Assembly (NCBI GenBank): GCA_004352715.1 | Contig: SCFE01000040.1 | Coordinates: 1,487,578-1,551,577 of the forward strand | Direction of reading: 5' to 3' | DNA length: 64,000 nucleotides | Origin: Hofstenia miamia | Taxonomy: Eukaryota > Xenacoelomorpha > Acoela | Notes under the pieces: model-generated | What the model was told of the DNA's origin: nothing | Databases searched by the model: none | Seen by the model: the letters and a program-made list of their open reading frames with translations, nothing else | Shown here: positions 61,270-64,000 of the stretch, one piece after another | Layout of the letters: each line of letters begins with the position of its first letter | Position numbering within the stretch: the stretch's first letter is position 1 | Program-made: the position numbers and the translations under genes

Positions 61270-62130
61270 TCAACAATATCTAAAATAACTCATAACCAAT
61301 GCATTCATCAGTATTTTTTTCATTTTAGCATAAATAACCATACTTAAAATTATAGTCTTTTTCTTTCTTTTTATGCATAGGATTCCTAAATATTGCTGGT
61401 TTAAGCTGTTTTTTGATATGAGGTTGTTCGATCGAAGTCTGCTGTTGAAAAGAAGTTGAGAAGGGGATAGCTCCAAAAATGACAAAGGAGTGGCGTTATA
61501 GTATAATAAAAATAGAAGGAAATCAATGCTTTTCTTGTAGAGCATCATAAATGTTTGAATATTTCCATTCCGTTTGATTGGGGTTATGGGCTGCTGGTAA
61601 TTAGGTTAATCTGAAATTGAATTAGGAACTTTCTGAACTCGTAGGTGCCGAATGGATTATTGTCAGCTATGACTGTGTGGGGGAATTCCGTGAGTACCAA
61701 TGATGTCTTTGAACTTGTCAATTATTAAAGCTGCAGCTTTGCTTGCTAATTTTTCTGCTATTGGAAATCAAGAACGTAGTCAACGCTAACTAAGAAGGGA
61801 TTATATTCAATTTCACCTATATCTACCCCCTTTCTGAATGGAAAAGGGAGTTTTTCATGCAACAGCAGTGTCTCCTTCTTGCAATTTGATTGGCGCATTG
61901 TGTATTAATTACAATAGTTGATAAACTTCTTAATGTCATGCAACATCCTCTGCCAGAATACAAACAGTCTACATAGTTTCTGTTTTTACTATTCCCATAT
62001 GTGATCAGTGGAATTCCTTAAGCACTTGTTTCCGACATGTCTTTGGTATATGTATATATATGTTCTTGACGTAAAATGCATCTCTTATTTGAGTAGAGCT
62101 CATGCTTGAATTTTTCCATTTGTTACTGTT
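61270..62130 (-). pseudogene. Ty3/gypsy integrase, broken
   Basis: Minus-strand reading gives EFHWSHMGIVKT near 62015-61985, the HHCC zinc-finger end. FRKGVDIGEIEYNPFLVSVD follows at ~61845-61785, holding the first catalytic Asp. GTHGIPHTVIADNNPFGTYE comes next (~61715-61640), with the second Asp in ADN, then PQSNGME (~61590), the region of the catalytic Glu. The tail 61548-61270 keeps LSPSQLLFNSRLRS, a familiar motif of gypsy integrase C-terminal domains. At least three frame changes and several stops interrupt it. Integrase would have inserted the element's cDNA into the genome; this copy cannot. Confidence 0.85.
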
Positions 62131-62289
62131 CTTCACTTCTCATCCGATTACGCAGGGGCCACGAAGTTGATATGTAGGGATTTCTTTAGCATCTTTGTCT
62201 GCATTGTTTCATGTTTGATCATTCCAATAGTTATATAGTCGTTTACTACTTTGACATCTCGCCCATATGTGCACTGGTGGAAGTGAACA

Positions 62290-63010
62290 GTTTTCTTCAT
62301 TTGGAGTCATCGATATGGCGCCATATACAACACGTTTGTTTCCTTGAAGAAGACATTAGTGTTTTGCATTTTTAGCTTTAACGCTGCCCGCCCTGCGCCC
62401 GTTTATTTTCCAATGCCTGTCCGTTGGAATTCACCGGGCAGGAACGAGTGGCCCGGTTGCCCCCCATCTATTGAAAAAAACGTAAAATACTACGAAATTA
62501 AATCAAAATGCACAAAAGTACTAGATAATTTTGTTTTTTAGTGAGAAACTTCTTACGACTCCTATAAAATATATTAATTCTATCAAAGACCATGCACTTT
62601 ATTACTGCAAATGTACAACAAAATTTAAATATTTTTGCGGTAAAAGCATAAATTTTGCCGAAAATTATTTAATTTCTTCCTAAAAGCAGAAAAAGCTTAC
62701 GTCATTACAGCATGTTATACTATGATTATGCCAGACTTTATTTGAGCGGGAATAACATATGCCCGGTTATTTGAGCGCCCGATGCCCGTCCGCCTGGTCA
62801 CAGTATCGCCCGGTGCCCGCCCTCCCATCATCCCGGCGGGTCCGGGCATGCCCGCAAAACAATAGAAGACATGCCCCTAGAGCGAAATTCGAAGTATTTG
62901 TTTGCAATGCAATTGGCAATTTTTAATCAAAATGATGAAGAACTGATTTTCATGTAAGAAAACGTATTATTTGATGTAGTGCAACTGTGTGTTGTTGATT
63001 CCATTGAAAT
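62290..63010 (-). pseudogene. Ty3/gypsy RNase H region, split by the MITE
   Basis: Before the insertion (minus strand, 63010-62873) the frame reads FPFQWNQQHTVALHQIIRFL and then LQTNTSNFALGACL. The second is the start of RNase H; the usual LQTDAS catalytic Asp is here Asn, so a key residue is lost. After the insertion (62348-62290) VVYGAISMTPNEEN follows, matching the YASRSLTPTEQNY motif. Two stop codons occur in the first part. RNase H would remove the RNA strand during reverse transcription. Confidence 0.85.
62357..62864. mobile_element. Non-autonomous hAT MITE, 508 bp, nested in the gypsy element
   Basis: Perfect 8-bp duplications GAAGACAT lie at 62349-62356 and 62865-62872. The termini are TAGTGTTTTGCA (left) and TATTGTTTTGCG (right, reversed), 10 of 12 alike. 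Subterminal GCCCG/CCCGG motifs crowd both ends (GCCCGCCC, GCGCCCG; CGCCCGGTGCCCGCCC, GGGCATGCCCGC), much GC-richer than the host DNA. The insertion lies within the RNase H region of the gypsy pol. Removing it with one duplication copy brings the flanking RNase H pieces into one frame, confirming the boundaries independently. It is therefore younger than the gypsy insertion. Confidence 0.95.
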
Positions 63011-63049
63011 GGAAACGTTTTTTTACAATTGTCTAAGTGGTGTGGTAGT

Positions 63050-63957
63050 ACTTGAATAGTTTGGGATTAATTCTGAAATATAATTTGCCATTCCAAGTAG
63101 TCTCTGAAGAGAATTACATTTTTTTCTGCACATCTGGGTAGAATCCTGTTTTGCTAACAATGAATCCCATGCATTTGATGTTATTCTTCATTAGTTGTAG
63201 TTTAGCTCAATTAAATTTGATGTTTCTTTCACGGGCTCTTATAAATACGGTTTCTAGTGTTTGGAAATGCTCCTCTTCCGTTTCCATAGCAATACAAATA
63301 TCGTCATGTATAGCAACAACGTTGGGAATATCGTCAAAATGTCTGTACACATTTGTCTTGAACTTGTCTGCAGCTGATGCCAAGCAATATGGTAACCCTT
63401 TCCAACGATATCTGCCCATTAGTGTATTGAATTTACACAGTAGTGACGATTTCTCAGTAAGAGAAATGTGCCAATAGCAATTAGAAAAATCCACAGGTGA
63501 AAAAAATCTTTTTCCATTAAAAACTCGCGAATCCTAGCAGATGGTGGCGGATAGTGATATTGTCTTTTAATACGCGGTTTGTTGTCAAATCTAAGTCTCT
63601 GATCACCATTGCACTTCTTCACCACAACCATGCTTCCTACCCAACTGCTTAGTTAGCATTTTCAAGTTCTTCAAGCTACTTACTAAATCTAGATAAAATC
63701 GCCAGTGGATATCTTTGCGGAGGATGCATTACTGCTTTTGAATTCTGCTGCAGCGGTATCTCGTATTGCTGGTCTGTATATCCATATCCAGTGAAAACAT
63801 CCTGATGATTCTCAAGCATTTGATAACATTTGTGCTTCGCTCCAAGTGTGTTTTCTAAATTCTTAAATTTCGTAAGCATATTCATCATCTGGTTTCTTGA
63901 AGGACTCATCCAAATTTGCAACACCCGTTCCATCTTCATCACCAAGTTTGGCAACAC
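63050..63957 (-). pseudogene. Ty3/gypsy reverse transcriptase, broken
   Basis: The minus strand shows in order DVFTGYGYTDQQYEIPL, HPPQRYPLA (start of RT, ~63729), SMVVVKKCNGDQRLRFDNKP (~63631), then VDFSNCYWHI (63494). RYRWKGLPYCLASAADKF follows, then AIHDDICIAM with the catalytic Asp pair at 63300-63305, and LQRLLGMANYISELIPNYS (~63110-63055). The usual V/Y before the Asp pair is His here. A frameshift falls at a T-run near 63505. There are stops at 63676 and 63207, and another frameshift near 63120. The motif series identifies a gypsy-type RT, which copies the element RNA into DNA; the breaks make it non-functional. Confidence 0.9.
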
Positions 63958-64000
63958 TCAAATCCAAACAAATATCATTTGCTTGCCCACATAAATTTAG

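Larger units (their letters stand above)
61000..64000 (-). mobile_element. Decayed Ty3/gypsy retrotransposon, running off the right edge
   Basis: On the minus strand the order is reverse transcriptase (63957 to ~63050), RNase H (~63010 to 62300, split by a hAT insertion at 62357-62864), integrase zinc-finger region (~62030-61900), integrase core (~61840-61560) and C-terminal part (to 61270). RT-RNase H-integrase is the Ty3/gypsy arrangement. Gag and protease would lie beyond base 64000. Many stops and frameshifts show it is dead. A probable short 3' LTR spans 61000-61144. Similarity to gypsy-type pol is strong by motif. The exact lineage cannot be told by eye. Confidence 0.9.

Overview
The window looks like AT-rich, gene-poor nuclear DNA of an invertebrate animal. 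Supporting signs are long (TA)n tracts, no operon-like gene packing, and a mix of animal-type transposons: Tc1/mariner, hAT, PIF/Harbinger-like, Ty3/gypsy and Penelope-like. I cannot name the species. No intact host gene could be established. The clearest content is a graveyard of mobile elements in diverged, mostly non-coding DNA, broken by nine runs of N.

Left part (1-12.5 kb). Two open frames on the + strand at the left edge (2-619 and 632-787) lie in the same frame with one TGA between them, then run into a 699-base gap. They are better coding candidates than anything else here, but I do not recognise the protein. An LTR-like block follows (1487-2118). A 154-bp hAT MITE sits at 2404-2557 with a perfect 8-bp target duplication. 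A 736-bp hAT MITE lies at 11317-12052.

Middle (15-48 kb). Two internally deleted Tc1/mariner copies keep complementary pieces of transposase: the DNA-binding end at 15298-15856 and the catalytic end at 19098-19705. Between them lies the 3' end of a Penelope-like element: an endonuclease relic near 17.3 kb followed by a hammerhead-ribozyme-like fold at 17597-17638. Further hAT elements lie at 22631-23887 and 45159-45873. There are also a probable non-LTR reverse transcriptase relic near 36.4 kb and unrecognised minus-strand open frames near 44.3-45.0 kb. Duplications across short N runs (27.6, 31.3-33.4 and 36.7 kb) look like unmerged contig ends or haplotypes.

Right part (48-64 kb). There is a 122-bp perfect tandem duplication (48.7 kb), a perfect 30-bp palindrome (55.3 kb) and a GC-richer island (58.7-59.25 kb). 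A striking element at 59324-60630 has TTA target duplications and six subterminal motifs on each arm in inverted orientation. A decayed Ty3/gypsy element fills 61.0-64.0 kb on the minus strand (reverse transcriptase, RNase H, integrase, probable short LTR). A 508-bp hAT MITE split its RNase H region and left a perfect 8-bp duplication.

These pieces do not form one working pathway. They record successive insertions, internal deletions and decay. The best leads are the hammerhead-like motif, the 6+6 inverted-array element, the nested insertion, and the unidentified TGA-interrupted frame at the left edge.
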